Positions 34,348-43,672 of a stretch of 64,000 nucleotides of DNA are shown here, in pieces. How positions within the stretch are numbered: position 1 is the stretch's first letter; each line of letters opens with the position of its first letter. The stretch covers positions 6,324,001-6,388,000 of the forward strand of contig NZ_JAUSRB010000002.1 of the NCBI RefSeq assembly GCF_030811595.1, written 5' to 3'. The notes under the pieces were generated by a model. It was given only the letters and a program-made list of their open reading frames with translations. It was not told where the DNA came from and ran no database searches. A program made the translations under genes and the position numbers. The DNA comes from Streptosporangium brasiliense. Lineage in GTDB: Bacteria > Actinomycetota > Actinomycetes > Streptosporangiales > Streptosporangiaceae.

Positions 34348-34827
34348 ATGACGATCTACTTCTACGGTGCTGACGAGGTCCCGTACGGATGCTTCTCGAA
34401 CTTCTCCGATCATGGCTTCGACCTTGACGGGTTGTGGTGGCCCACTTCAGAGCACTACTTCCAGGCGCAGAAGTTCGCAGGCACCCGCCACGCCGATCTC
34501 GTCCGGCGTGCTCGCACGCCACTGCGGGCAGCCGAACTGGGCCGTGATTCGTCCAAACCTCTACGGAGGGACTGGGAGCGGGTCAAGGACGACGTGATGC
34601 GCCGCGCGGTGGCGACCAAGTTCCGTGCGCATGCCGCCATCCGTGAGATTCTGCTGTCCACCGGTGACGAAGAGATCGTCGAGGACACCACCACCGATCA
34701 TTACTGGGGTCGTGGCCGGACCGGGACCGGCAAGAACATGCTCGGGAAGATCCTGATGCGCACCCGTGGCCGACTCCGCGCTGAACTCGCCGAAGCCCGC
34801 AACGGTGACGGGCGCCTCGGTCGGTGA
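34348..34827 (+). CDS. NADAR-family (YbiA-like) protein, IS passenger
   Basis: The 159-residue protein shows the full NADAR signature: PYGCFSNFSDHGFDLDGLWW, PTSEHYFQAQKF (Glu35 is the conserved catalytic-type acid), PLRAAELGRDSSKPLRRDW, LLSTGDEEIVEDTTTDHYWG and GKNMLGKILMRTR. NADAR proteins hydrolyse N-glycosidic bonds in riboflavin intermediates or remove ADP-ribose, for example from DNA modified by DarT-like toxins. The gene lies entirely within the IS630 element, 36 bases from the convergent transposase gene. No toxin partner is present, so a role in element maintenance, phage defence or NAD-related metabolism is only inference. Confidence 0.9.
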   Translation: MTIYFYGADEVPYGCFSNFSDHGFDLDGLWWPTSEHYFQAQKFAGTRHADLVRRARTPLRAAELGRDSSKPLRRDWERVKDDVMRRAVATKFRAHAAIREILLSTGDEEIVEDTTTDHYWGRGRTGTGKNMLGKILMRTRGRLRAELAEARNGDGRLGR

Positions 34828-34863
34828 CGGAGCAAATGTGCGGTGTTCCGCGTGTGGGGCGAC

Positions 34864-35985
34864 TCAGGCTGCGGGTGCGAGGGGGCGTCCGCCCCAGCGA
34901 ATGCCCTTCTCGCCGCGGATGCGTGCGCGTTCTCGGCGTTGTGCGGCGAGTACGTCGGGGTGGCGGGCGTGGGCGTTGCGCCAGCGCAGGTAGCGGTGCA
35001 GGGCCCGGGTCTGCACTGTGTGGTTGAGGTGGTGGGAGTTGGCCAGGGTGAACTGCCGCAGCGGTCCGAAGTGCGCCTCGATAAGGTTGGCCCAGGAGGC
35101 GTTGGTCGGAGTGAAGCACAGCTCGACCCGGTTCTTCAGGGCCCAGGCGCGGATCTTGGCGCCCTTGTGCGCGGAGAGGTTGTCCAGGATCACGTAGATC
35201 GGGGCGCCGTCCGGGCGGGCGGCCCGGATCGACTTCAGGGCCGCGAGGGTGTTGGCCGCGCCTTTGCGGCGGCGGTTGACACCCCACAGGGTGTCGTCGC
35301 CGACCGAGTAGCAGCCGTGGAAGTAGGTGACTCCGTGGGTGCGGTGGTAGGTCGCCGGGACCCGGTCGGGGTGGCCTTGTTCGGCCCAGCAGGCCCCGCC
35401 GGTGGGACGGGTACCCAGCGGGCCGAACTCGTCGAACGCGAAGGTGCGGTCGGGGAAGTGCTCAAGGACATGCTCGATGCGGTCCAGTTTGCTGTCGCGC
35501 TCGGGGTCGCTGGACTCCTTCCAGGTCTTGGTCCGCTGGAACGTGATGCCGTGGCGGGCGAGCAGGCAGCGCAGAGCCTCGCGGCCGATGCGGATCATCC
35601 GGCCGTGGACACGGCGCAGGTAGGCGGCGAGCTTGCGTAACGACCAGCGGGTGAAGGGCTGGGCGAGTTTGGCAGGGCGGGTGGTGGCCGTCGCCACGAC
35701 GAAATCCTCGTCGTCAGGGCTGAGCAGGCGGGGACGGCCTCCCGCCCACCGAGGGTCCAGACAGGCCAGCCCGATCTCGTTGAACCGGTGGATCACGTCG
35801 CGCACTGTGTCCTCATCAGCCTGCACCAGCTTGGCGATCACCGGCACTCGGTTCCCACCTGCCGAGGCCAGCAGCATCATCGTGTGCCGGTAGCGCACCG
35901 AGCTGGTGCTGCCCCGGCGCACGATCTGCTGCAGCCGTTGCCCCTCCTGATCGGTCAGCCTGCGGACTCGAACGGGCTCTGCCAC
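34864..35985 (-). CDS. IS630-family transposase
   Basis: The 373-residue transposase has an N-terminal HTH part (RRLTDQEGQRLQQIVRRGST, IAKLVQADEDTVRDVIHRFN) and a DDE domain with RTFAFDEFGPLGTRP, YVILDNLSAHKGAKIRAWA and FTPTNASWANLIEAHFGPLR, giving the D-D-E triad with the acidic residue in LIEAHF. It is uninterrupted and of normal length. The gene starts about 100 bases inside the right end of the element, as usual. Confidence 0.9.
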   Translation of the reverse strand: MAEPVRVRRLTDQEGQRLQQIVRRGSTSSVRYRHTMMLLASAGGNRVPVIAKLVQADEDTVRDVIHRFNEIGLACLDPRWAGGRPRLLSPDDEDFVVATATTRPAKLAQPFTRWSLRKLAAYLRRVHGRMIRIGREALRCLLARHGITFQRTKTWKESSDPERDSKLDRIEHVLEHFPDRTFAFDEFGPLGTRPTGGACWAEQGHPDRVPATYHRTHGVTYFHGCYSVGDDTLWGVNRRRKGAANTLAALKSIRAARPDGAPIYVILDNLSAHKGAKIRAWALKNRVELCFTPTNASWANLIEAHFGPLRQFTLANSHHLNHTVQTRALHRYLRWRNAHARHPDVLAAQRRERARIRGEKGIRWGGRPLAPAA

Positions 35986-36088
35986 CGCGCCTCCACCTGT
36001 CGATGGTTCGTCGTTGCCTCACATCCAACCGGGCCGGCACCCACCACCGCGGGCCGCAACCTGGTGAACCATCCCGGTCACAGCACTA

Positions 36089-36910
36089 GCCATCGGCCTG
36101 GACGAACAGCGACTCACTCGGGGAGCGGTCATCGAGGAGCGGCTGCAGCAGGGCGCGCACCCGGGGCGGGATCGGCATGCGGTCGACCTTGCGGCGAAAC
36201 AGGATCACCGTGTGATGGCCGGCGTCGGCGGCCACCGAGGAGACGGTGAGGGCGACCAACTCGCCGACGCACATCGCGCACACGCTGAGCAGCGCCACGG
36301 CTGCGGCATCGGCCGGGTAGGCGGCACTGATGGTCTCGGCGCCGTCGACCAGGGCGGTGGCCTCCTCCACGGTGCGGGCCGGAGTAGTACCGACGATGGA
36401 GACCTCGGGCCGCTCGACCGGATCGGCCAGGTTGACCGGGTTGACCGCGGTGAGACGTCGGCGCAGCGCGTAGCCGTACAGGCTCGACAGGCGGTGGGCC
36501 ACCGTGGCCGGAGTCAGCGCAACCCCCGGCCGGGCCAGGCCGGCGCGGGCCGATCCGGTGCCGATGCCGTCGCGGTAGTGCGTCAGGTGATCCTCGCTCA
36601 CCTGCAGGAGGTCGACGCCGGGCAGCTCGGCGTCCAGCCAGCGTAGGAGGGCGGCGACGTCGGTCAGGCGGGCGCGGCGGGTGGTGACGGCCGTGCCCGC
36701 CTTCAGCTAGGCCGCCACCGCCGACCACTTCGCATGGGGGAGCGCGTCGACATCGTCGACGTCGGCGCCGGGCACCTCGCCGCCGGCGCTCCGGGGGCGG
36801 CGCGACCGCAGGCCGGCGATGTCGCCCACGGTGGCGACCATCGGCTCCGGCACGGCCACCGCTGTGGTGAAGAGACCGGCGGCCGGGCTGACATAGCGGC
36901 CGGGCGGCAT
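36089..36910 (-). pseudogene. Tyrosine recombinase, N-terminal part with in-frame TAG, cut by IS630
   Basis: From ATG 36910 the frame reads PGRYVSPAAGLFTTAVAVPE and SAVAA, then an in-frame TAG at 36706-36708, then LKAGTAVTTRRARLTDVAAL, GVALTPATVAHRLSSLYGYA, CAMCVGELVALTVSSV (altered box I, no clear Arg) and ESLFVQADG, where IS630 begins. The continuation after the IS starts PFGRWPTSK in the same style. Besides the IS, a nonsense codon and loss of the HxxR region mean the recombinase was already dead. Confidence 0.7.
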
Positions 36911-37044
36911 GCGGGTGTACGAAAGAGGGCGACTACGGGGTGCATGACCCCTTGCTGTCGGCGACTCGTAGGCTCAGCGTCGTGCCGTAGTGCTGGCGCA
37001 TGCTCTGGCCGGCGGGCGGGTCCTGGGTGCAGACGGCGCGTTCG

Positions 37045-37184
37045 AGGTGCGAACCGTCGTCGGATCCCGCGGCCACGGCCTGCTCGCCTCCGCCGTCTTC
37101 GGCTCGGTCAGCCACGGCGTCCTTCACCACGCCCACTGTCCCGTCGCCGTCCGTCCGAAGAGGCCGGCTCCGGAGCCGGCGTAA
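37045..37184 (+). pseudogene. 3' fragment of a universal stress protein gene
   Basis: RTVVGSRGHGLLASAVFGSV and SHGVLHHAHCPVAV are the ATP-loop and last strand of a USP domain 2, followed by KRPAPEPA and stop. The rest of the gene is replaced by inserted DNA that starts at 32981. It pairs with the 5' fragment at 32943. Confidence 0.75.
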
Positions 37185-37305
37185 TCCTCCGGACGGAGCA
37201 GGCGCCCGAACGCGATCGGCGGGAAAGGCGGTGCGGTGGCGCGCCTGATCGGCCGCGGCGCCGGAGAATCCTCAGCCACGTGACCGGACTCTCCGCCGGG
37301 GGAAA

Positions 37306-37340
37306 GGGCGAAGGTCCTGTTCATGCCGGGACGATCGCCC
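37306..37340. promoter_or_regulatory. DosR-like two-part box upstream of USP gene 37402
   Basis: GGGCGAAGGTCC (37306-37317) and GGGACGATCGCCC (37328-37340) form the inverted composite motif, ending 61 bases before the ATG. Confidence 0.65.
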
Positions 37341-37401
37341 CTGGGGAAAACGCCGACGCTGCGGTCGGATGGAAGCGCAGCAGAAGCGAGAGGAACACGT
37401 C

Positions 37402-38253
37402 ATGACCGAATCGATCACCGCTGCGACGGACGGCTCGCCCGCCGCCATGGCGGCCGTGAAATGGGCGGCTGATGACGCCGCCCGCAGAGGGTTGCCGTTG
37501 CAGATCGTCCACGTCGTGGAGCGCTGGCCGTATGGCGTCGCCGCGTTCCCGCCGCCCGACTGGGCCGAGCTCGCGGCGCGCGCCGGCGAGCAGGTGCTCG
37601 TCGAAGCGATCACCGTGGTCACGGAATACCGGCCGGACGTCCGGGTGAGGACCGAACTGATCGAGGGATCACCGGCCAAGGTTCTGCGGGAGCAGGCCGG
37701 CACGGCCACCGAGATCGTGATCGGCAGCCGCGGCCTGGGCGGCTTCGTCGGCGCCCTGCTGGGCTCAATGGTCCTCCACGTGGCCGGTCATGTGCCCGGC
37801 ACCGTCGTGGTCGTCAGGGCGGATGCCGGCGAGCCGCACGGTGAGATCGTCGTGGGTGTCGACGGCTCCGCCGAATGCGAGCCCGCGCTGGCCTACGCCT
37901 TCGAGCAGGCCAAACTGCGCGGCTGCGCGTTGCGCGCCGTCCACGCCTGGCAGCGGCCGGTGTACGGCCTCATACCGGAGATCCCCGCCGACATAGAAGA
38001 GGTTCACCGTTCCCACCAGCGTATGGTGCGAGACAAGCTCGCTGCCTGGCGGGAGAAGTTTCCCGAGGTGGAGGTGGTGGAGGACGTTCGGAGCGCGCAT
38101 CCGGTCGAGGCTCTGGCCGATGCTTCGACCAGGGCCGACCTGGTCGTCGTGGGCTCGAAGGGGATGGGGGCGGTCGGCTCGGTGCTGCTGGGCTCCGTCA
38201 GCCGAGGCGTGCTGCACCACGCCCACAGCCCGGTGGCGGTGGTCAACTCGTGA
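37402..38253 (+). CDS. Universal stress protein, two USP domains
   Basis: The 283-residue protein has ATDGSPAAMAAVKWAADDAA with loop VIGSRGLGGFVGALLGSM in domain 1, and VVGVDGSAECEPALAYAFEQ with VVGSKGMGAVGSVLLGSVSR in domain 2, so both domains look able to bind ATP. It is a paralogue of the gene at 60492 (shared MTESI start, HVPG segment and SAECEPAL). ATG 37402 follows GAGGAAC. It stands 99 bases before another USP gene and may be co-transcribed with it. Confidence 0.9.
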   Translation: MTESITAATDGSPAAMAAVKWAADDAARRGLPLQIVHVVERWPYGVAAFPPPDWAELAARAGEQVLVEAITVVTEYRPDVRVRTELIEGSPAKVLREQAGTATEIVIGSRGLGGFVGALLGSMVLHVAGHVPGTVVVVRADAGEPHGEIVVGVDGSAECEPALAYAFEQAKLRGCALRAVHAWQRPVYGLIPEIPADIEEVHRSHQRMVRDKLAAWREKFPEVEVVEDVRSAHPVEALADASTRADLVVVGSKGMGAVGSVLLGSVSRGVLHHAHSPVAVVNS

Positions 38254-38352
38254 CCACCGGCCTCGTACGGCAGGCCTGACGAGCCGTCGGCGTGAGCCGC
38301 TGACCGTCCGCTCACGCCCATCAGCCGCGGTTCGACCAAGGCAGAAAATCTC

Positions 38353-39210
38353 ATGATCGTCGTTGGAGTCGATGGTTCACCGGGCGGCTTGGCTGCTGTG
38401 AGCTGGGCGATGCGCGAAGCTGACATGCGCGGCGTCAAGGTGCGCATCGTGCACGTTGTGCCTGCGTGGGCGTATGAGCTACCCGATGACGCGCCTCATG
38501 CCCACGTGGGCCGCTGGATGCGCCAGAGTGCCGCCTCTGTGCTGGCGGACGCCCTGCGGCAGGCGCGCGACGAGAGGCGCGGGGCCGAGGTGGAGTCCGA
38601 ACTGCTGCGGGGAGATCCCCGGCTCAGTCTGATCAGGGCCTCCAAGGACGCCGACCTCCTGGTGGTCGGCAGCCATGGGCTGGGCGGCTTCGGCGGGCTG
38701 CTGCTCGGCTCGGTCGCGCTGGGCGTGTCCGGCCAGGCCACCTGCCCCGTGGCCGTCATCCGCAGGATGCGCACGCAGCCGCGCAACGAGGTCGTCGTCG
38801 GTGTCGACGGCTCCCCAGGCGGTGCCGCCGCGATCGAGTTCGCGTTCACCGAGGCCGACCTGCGCGGCGCCGACCTACGCGCAGTCCACGCCTGGAGCGA
38901 ATCCACCGCCGGGTGCCGGCCTGAGAGCACATCGGCCCCGACCGATCAGGCCGGTGCGGAACGGCTCCTGCTGGCCCGGGCGCTCACCAGCCAGGGAGAG
39001 CATCCCCCGGGAGTCAAACTCGTGGAACACGTCGAACGAGGACATCCGGTGGAGGTCCTGTTGAGAGTCTCCATGGGCGCCGGCCTGCTGGTGGTGGGAT
39101 CACGCGGGCGCAGCGACGTCGCCGGGATGCTCCTCGGGTCGGTCAGCCACTCGCTGCTCCACCACGCCGCCTGTCCCCTTGTCGTCATCGCCGTCGCAGA
39201 CAGCGCCTGA
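38353..39210 (+). CDS. Universal stress protein, two USP domains
   Basis: The 285-residue protein begins MIVVGVDGSPGGLAAVSWAM; the first loop is VVGSHGLGGFGGLLLGSVAL, the second domain has VVVGVDGSPGGAAAIEFAFT and VVGSRGRSDVAGMLLGSVSH. Both ATP loops are intact. It is most similar to the USP encoded at 45225. No DosR-like box is seen in the 99 bases before it, so it is probably expressed from the gene upstream. Confidence 0.9.
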   Translation: MIVVGVDGSPGGLAAVSWAMREADMRGVKVRIVHVVPAWAYELPDDAPHAHVGRWMRQSAASVLADALRQARDERRGAEVESELLRGDPRLSLIRASKDADLLVVGSHGLGGFGGLLLGSVALGVSGQATCPVAVIRRMRTQPRNEVVVGVDGSPGGAAAIEFAFTEADLRGADLRAVHAWSESTAGCRPESTSAPTDQAGAERLLLARALTSQGEHPPGVKLVEHVERGHPVEVLLRVSMGAGLLVVGSRGRSDVAGMLLGSVSHSLLHHAACPLVVIAVADSA

Positions 39211-39324
39211 TCGCAGGCAGCCCTCTCCGGTCAGGCCGGTGCTCGCCCCGACCACAGGTCGCCCGCGACCTCGTTGAACCGCGGCGCAGATGACTCGCCG
39301 ATGTGCCCGGCTCTAACGAAAAAA

Positions 39325-39360
39325 GGTCGGAGGTCCCCAGTGAACAGAGACGTTTCGCCC
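39325..39360. promoter_or_regulatory. DosR-like two-part box upstream of USP gene 39408
   Basis: GGTCGGAGGTCCC (39325-39337) and AGACGTTTCGCCC (39348-39360), in the standard spacing, end 47 bases before the ATG. Confidence 0.65.
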
Positions 39361-39407
39361 TACTGACCAATCCGGGCATCACCGACCATGGAACCGAGGC
39401 GATAACC

Positions 39408-40265
39408 ATGAAGGAATCTCGCAAGATCGTCATCGGCTATGACGGCTCGGATTTCTCCATGCAGGCCCTGGACTGGGCGATGGACGAGGCGGAACTCAGA
39501 AAACTTCCGCTGACCCTCACCCACGCGTGGCGGTGGCCATACAGGGAGGTCGACGGCGGAGCCAAGCTTCATCTCCGCGAAGCCGCCGAGCACGTTCTGC
39601 ACCACGGAGCCGACTGCGCCCGCGCGTGCAGCATGATCGCCGAGGTGGCGACCGATCTTTACGGAGGCTCTGCCGCGCAGCGGCTCGTCGAGTTGTCGGC
39701 CGGCGCGGAACTCGTCGTGGTCGGCTGTCGGGGACTGAGCTTTCCGGCCCGGTCTGTGTTCGGTTCCGTTACCGCCACCGTCGCGGCCCATGCGCGCTCG
39801 CCGGTGATCATCGTACGAGGGGCAGGCCCCCTGTCCGTGCCCTTGCACCCGGGTCCCGTCGTTCTGGGCCTCATGAACACCACGGCTGACGAGGTGCTCG
39901 ACTTCGCCTTCCATGAGGCGGCTCTGCGGCATCTGCGCCTGCGCGTAATACACGCAGGTCATCCGCGCCTTCTGACGTGGGGCGTCGCCATGGCGTCCCT
40001 GCCCGATCCCGACGACTCAAGCCGGGCCTGCCAGGAGCGGCTGAACGAACGTCTCGCACCGTGGCAGGAGAAGTACCCAGAGGTCTCCGCCGATGTCGCC
40101 CTCACCATGAGTGCGCCGAATGAGGCGTTGAGGGCAGCCTGCGCCGAGGCCACTCTCATCGTCGCGGGCACGGGCCGGACGGCACGCCGCACGGGCCATC
40201 TCGGTATGATCACTGGATCGCTGGTCAGGCACGCGTCTTGCTCCGTCGCCGTCGTTCCATCCTAG
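39408..40265 (+). CDS. Universal stress protein with degenerate ATP loops
   Basis: The 285-residue protein starts KIVIGYDGSDFSMQALDWAM, nearly identical to the USP at 20708 over the first 60 residues. However, its first loop reads VVGCRGLSFPARSVFGSV and the second domain has VVLGLMNTTADEVLDFAF and VAGTGRTARRTGHLGMITGS, so the glycine pattern for ATP is eroded in both domains. It may be a non-nucleotide-binding partner that dimerises with other USPs. Its stop overlaps the stop region of the convergent hydrogenase protease gene by four bases. Confidence 0.85.
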   Translation: MKESRKIVIGYDGSDFSMQALDWAMDEAELRKLPLTLTHAWRWPYREVDGGAKLHLREAAEHVLHHGADCARACSMIAEVATDLYGGSAAQRLVELSAGAELVVVGCRGLSFPARSVFGSVTATVAAHARSPVIIVRGAGPLSVPLHPGPVVLGLMNTTADEVLDFAFHEAALRHLRLRVIHAGHPRLLTWGVAMASLPDPDDSSRACQERLNERLAPWQEKYPEVSADVALTMSAPNEALRAACAEATLIVAGTGRTARRTGHLGMITGSLVRHASCSVAVVPS

Positions 40266-40765
40266 GAGGGGCGGAGCCGTACTGAGCTCTGCGGGACGAG
40301 ATCGGCTATGGTCGCGACGGTCTCTTCGACGGCATGCCGTACGGCGGGCGTCATCGGGGCTCCGAGCCCGAAGTCGGCGCCCTCAATGGTGTAGAGCGCG
40401 AGTTCACGAGGCAGACGGCCGAGTGCGTGGCCGAGGGCGACCGCATCGACGACGCCTAGAGCGTGGGAGCTGGCGTACTGGATGGTGGTGGGGGGCGGCT
40501 GCGGAGCGTCCCCCTGTGCGGGAGAAGAACCGAGGACGGTGTGCCGGACCACTGCGCCCGGGGGCGCGCCGGAAATCGCCGTGTCGATCACGATCACAAG
40601 GTCCACGCCGGTCCACGCCTCGATCAGCTCGGCCGGGTCTCCCTCGTTCTCGATCACGGGAACCTCCGGGGGAAGCATGCCGCGCAGCAGTCGGGCCGCC
40701 TCCAGCCCTGCGGCGTCGTCCCCTCGGAAGTCGTTGCCGATCCCGATGACGATAGGGGCGTGCAT
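40262..40765 (-). CDS. Hydrogenase maturation protease (HycI/HyaD type)
   Basis: The 167-residue protein begins with the family signature IVIGIGNDFRGDDAAGLEAA, where the acidic residue after GN(D/E) binds nickel, and continues with VDLVIVIDTAISGAPPG and the histidine-containing SSHALGVVDAVALGH. It cuts the C-terminal tail from the large subunit after nickel insertion. It is the last gene of the hydrogenase operon, 24 bases after the large subunit gene. No Hyp accessory genes are in the window. Confidence 0.85.
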   Translation of the reverse strand: MHAPIVIGIGNDFRGDDAAGLEAARLLRGMLPPEVPVIENEGDPAELIEAWTGVDLVIVIDTAISGAPPGAVVRHTVLGSSPAQGDAPQPPPTTIQYASSHALGVVDAVALGHALGRLPRELALYTIEGADFGLGAPMTPAVRHAVEETVATIADLVPQSSVRLRPS

Positions 40766-40789
40766 GATCCCTCCCGGGTTGGATCGATC

Positions 40790-42076
40790 TCAACGGTCCA
40801 GGTGAAGGTGGAGGAAGTGGGCCGAGCAGGAGATACACGGGTCGTGGTTGCGTACCGCCCGCTCGCACAGCGCCGCCAGCTCCGCCTCCGGCAAGTCGAG
40901 GCGGGGCTCGACGAGATGACGCAGATCCATCTCGATGCGAGCCTGATTCTGCGAGGTCGGAGGCACGATGTCGGCCTCGGCGATCAATCCCGCGCCGTCG
41001 ATCCGGTAGCGGTGGTAGAGCGTGCCCCGCGGAGCCTCCGAGACCCCGTGACCGACTCCGGGACGGGGCTCGGCCGGTATGGACGGCGCCTGCGGTTCGG
41101 TGTAATCCTCGATGATCCGGATCGCCTCGTCGCAGGCGTGCAGGATCTCCACCGCCCGGACCACGATGCTGCGGAACGGGTTACGGCAGACGGGGCCGAG
41201 CCCGGCGGCTTCGGCCGCCGACCGGGCCAGCGGGGACAGCTGCCGCCCGTTCAGGGCGTAGCGCGCCAGAGCGCCCACCAGATAGCCGGCGGTCCCGTCG
41301 AGCCGCGCGTGCAGCGCGGTGGAGTGCGGAACCTGCTCTTCCACGATGTGGGCGGGCCAGTCGGCTGCCGCGAATCCGGTCCCGTCACTCACCGCGATCG
41401 TCCCGGACAGGATGGCGTACTCCGCCGGGTGGTGCAGCGCGAGGAAGCGGTAGTCGTGCTCCACGTCGGGAAAGTCGAACCCGGCCACCCATTCCACCGT
41501 CGCCAGTGCCTCCTCGCGGGCTCGGCGCAGCCGTTCGGCGACCGGCGCGAGCTCGGCGCGGGCGGGCGCCCGGTAGAAGCCGCCCACCCGCACGTTGACC
41601 GGGTGAATCGCCCGGCCGCCGAGAGCTGCCACCAGTTCGTTGCCGGCCTTCTTCAACGTCAGCCCCCGCTCCACCAGGTGGCGGTGGTCGGCCGCCATGG
41701 CCACGCCGCTGTCATAGCCGAGGAAGTCGGGGGCGTGCAGCAGGCAGATGTGCAGGGCGTGCGACTCGATCCACTCGCCGTAGTACAGCAGCAGCCGCAG
41801 GTCCCGCAGGGGCCCGGTCACCTCTATCCCGCAGGCCGCCTCGATGGCCTGACAGGCGCTCATCTGGTAGGCCACCGGACAAATGCCGCAGATGCGGGCG
41901 GTGATGTCGGGCGGCTCGGTGTGATCCCTTCCGCGCAGCAGCGCCTCGAAGAAGCGCGGCGGCTCATAGATGTTCAGCTCCACGTCGGTGACGCGGCCGT
42001 CGCGGGCACGCACCAGCAGTGACCCCTCGCCCTCCACGCGGGTCAGCCCGCCGATCCTGATCGACTTATGTGTCAC
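40790..42076 (-). CDS. hyhL: Group 3b [NiFe] hydrogenase large (alpha) subunit
   Basis: The 428-residue protein carries both nickel-binding motifs: [20 protein letters not shown] near the N-terminus and [17 protein letters not shown] at the C-terminus. The length fits the cytoplasmic bidirectional NAD(P)-linked group 3b enzymes, shorter than membrane uptake hydrogenases. The C-terminal extension beyond DPCxxC is the piece removed by the protease. GTG at 42076 starts within the end of the small subunit gene (11-base overlap). Mycobacterial Hyh enzymes of this group are DosR-controlled and recycle H2 and reductant in hypoxia. Confidence 0.9.
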   Translation of the reverse strand: MTHKSIRIGGLTRVEGEGSLLVRARDGRVTDVELNIYEPPRFFEALLRGRDHTEPPDITARICGICPVAYQMSACQAIEAACGIEVTGPLRDLRLLLYYGEWIESHALHICLLHAPDFLGYDSGVAMAADHRHLVERGLTLKKAGNELVAALGGRAIHPVNVRVGGFYRAPARAELAPVAERLRRAREEALATVEWVAGFDFPDVEHDYRFLALHHPAEYAILSGTIAVSDGTGFAAADWPAHIVEEQVPHSTALHARLDGTAGYLVGALARYALNGRQLSPLARSAAEAAGLGPVCRNPFRSIVVRAVEILHACDEAIRIIEDYTEPQAPSIPAEPRPGVGHGVSEAPRGTLYHRYRIDGAGLIAEADIVPPTSQNQARIEMDLRHLVEPRLDLPEAELAALCERAVRNHDPCISCSAHFLHLHLDR

Positions 42077-42863
42077 TTTCGGCCTCCTCGGCGGCCTGGC
42101 GGAAGGGTTCTTCGGTGGCGTTGAACGTCCGGTAGACGCGCACCAGTTCGGGGGTGCTCATGCCGAGTTCTCGTAACTGCGCGTTGAGCGCCCGGGCGTT
42201 GGGGCTCTCCATCGGGCCGAAGCAGCCGTAGCAGCCCCGGTTGAACGCCGGGCAGAGCGCTCCGCAACCGGCCTGGGTGACCGGGCCGAGACAGGGTGTG
42301 CCGTGGGCCACCATGACGCACACGTTGCCGCGGGCTTTGCACTCCACGCAGACGCTGTGGGCGGGTACGAAGGGGCGCCGGCCGGCTAGGAAAGCCGAGA
42401 TGACCTCCAGCAGCTGTCGTTTGTCGATGGGGCAGCCGCGCAGTTCGAAGTCGACCGGCACGTGGGCCGAGATCGGTGTGGAGCGTTCCAAGGTAGCGAT
42501 GTAGTCGGGCCGGGCGTAGACGATCGCGGCGAACTCGCGCACCTCGGCGAAGTCGCGCAGCGCCTGGATGCCGCCCGCGGTCGCGCAGGCACCGATCGTC
42601 ACCAGACGCTTGGACACGCGTCGCACATGTCGGATCCGCCGCAGGTCGTCGGGGGTGGTGATCGACCCCTCGACCAGCGACAGATCGTAGGGCCCGGGCC
42701 CGACCGCGCTCGAAGCCTCCAGGAAGTAGGCGATGTCCACCTCGGCGGCGACCGACAGCAACTCGTCCTCGCAGTCCAGCAAGGTGAGCTGGCAGCCGTC
42801 GCAGGAGGCGAACTTCCACACCGCCAGCCGCGGGCGCCCGGCCGTGGCCGCCGGCCCGGCCAT
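42066..42863 (-). CDS. hyhS: Group 3b hydrogenase small (delta) subunit
   Basis: The 265-residue protein has the [FeS] small-subunit pattern [71 protein letters not shown] and [17 protein letters not shown], providing cysteines for three clusters. No Tat signal is present, which agrees with a cytoplasmic enzyme. ATG 42863 overlaps the stop of the upstream flavoprotein gene by four bases, and its own stop overlaps the large subunit gene. Confidence 0.9.
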   Translation of the reverse strand: MAGPAATAGRPRLAVWKFASCDGCQLTLLDCEDELLSVAAEVDIAYFLEASSAVGPGPYDLSLVEGSITTPDDLRRIRHVRRVSKRLVTIGACATAGGIQALRDFAEVREFAAIVYARPDYIATLERSTPISAHVPVDFELRGCPIDKRQLLEVISAFLAGRRPFVPAHSVCVECKARGNVCVMVAHGTPCLGPVTQAGCGALCPAFNRGCYGCFGPMESPNARALNAQLRELGMSTPELVRVYRTFNATEEPFRQAAEEAESDT

Positions 42864-43672
42864 CACAGCTCCCTCACGGCCAGCAGGCCGGCGGCCCGCT
42901 CGTAGCTCAGCACCGGACCGTCGAGGCAGGTCAGCAGTGGGCCGAGCTGGCAGTGGCCGCAGCGGCCGACGCCGCACTTCATGTCGCGCTCCACCGACAG
43001 CATCACCCGTGCGGCCGAAACCCCCCGTCGCACCAGCTCGGCCGCGGTCGCGCGCATCATGATCTCGGGACCGCAGACGAAGGCGAACGTGCGGCGGGGT
43101 TCGAAGACGATCCGGTCGATCAGCCGCGTGACCAGGCCCACCGGCCCTTTCCACGCGAGGTCGGGGTGGTCCACGGTGACCTGGACGTCGATGCCGTCCC
43201 TGTCGCGCCAGCGGGCCAGCTCACCGGGGTAGATCAGGGTCGCGGGCGTGCGGGTGCCGACGATCAGGCTGATGCGACCGTACCGGGAGCCGTGAGCGGC
43301 CAGCTCTCGGATGACCGGCCGCAGCGGGGCCAAGCCGAGCCCACCCGCGGCCACGACCACGTCCAGACCCGCTGCCGCCGACAGATCCCACGCCGTGCCG
43401 TACGGCCCGCGCACCCCCACCACGTCACCGCGCCGGGTGCGGCACAACGCCCCGCTGACCGCGCCCACGGCGCGGATCGTCTGCACATAGCCGCCGGAGC
43501 GGGCCCGACCGCTGATCGAGACCGGTATCTCCCCGACCCCAGGGGCGTAGATCATCGTGAACTGACCTGGTAGAAACGGCGGACACGGGCCCTCGACCGG
43601 CTTGAGAGCCAAGGTCACCGTGTCGGCCCGGTCCGGGCGGCGGGAACGCACCAGGTAGGGCGCCGACGTCAT
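42863..43672 (-). CDS. hyhG: Hydrogenase FAD/NAD(P)-binding (gamma) subunit
   Basis: The 269-residue protein is a ferredoxin-reductase-type module: FAD-binding [23 protein letters not shown]-binding [20 protein letters not shown] and [18 protein letters not shown], and a C-terminal cluster motif [19 protein letters not shown]. It passes electrons between the hydrogenase and NAD(P)H. ATG 43672 overlaps the stop of the beta subunit gene (ATGA); an ATG nine bases upstream is also possible. Confidence 0.9.
   Translation of the reverse strand: MTSAPYLVRSRRPDRADTVTLALKPVEGPCPPFLPGQFTMIYAPGVGEIPVSISGRARSGGYVQTIRAVGAVSGALCRTRRGDVVGVRGPYGTAWDLSAAAGLDVVVAAGGLGLAPLRPVIRELAAHGSRYGRISLIVGTRTPATLIYPGELARWRDRDGIDVQVTVDHPDLAWKGPVGLVTRLIDRIVFEPRRTFAFVCGPEIMMRATAAELVRRGVSAARVMLSVERDMKCGVGRCGHCQLGPLLTCLDGPVLSYERAAGLLAVREL

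Larger units (their letters stand above)
34216..36088. mobile_element. IS630-type element carrying a NADAR gene
   Basis: The element is bounded by TA dinucleotides (34216-34217, 36087-36088), as expected for IS630/Tc1-like target duplication. The ends are inverted repeats: GTGCTGTGACCGGG, one mismatch, then GGTTCACC on both sides. Inside are a NADAR-family gene (+) and the transposase (-) in convergent order. It sits inside a tyrosine recombinase gene. Confidence 0.85.

Noticed and set aside
34348-34827. NADAR gene considered as half of a toxin-antitoxin pair
   Set aside because: No DarT-like or other toxin gene is adjacent; the only neighbour within the element is the transposase.
4799-36910. 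In-frame TAG codons in the lamin-tail and recombinase genes considered as stop-codon recoding
   Set aside because: Only genes with other damage (missing starts, deletions, insertions) carry them, intact genes end normally with TAG/TGA/TAA, and no suppressor tRNA or pyrrolysine-type gene is visible.
40463-42022. Long plus-strand frame (519 codons) across the hydrogenase large subunit gene
   Set aside because: It is a shadow of hyhL in the opposite strand; no family motifs, and the minus-strand product carries both nickel motifs.
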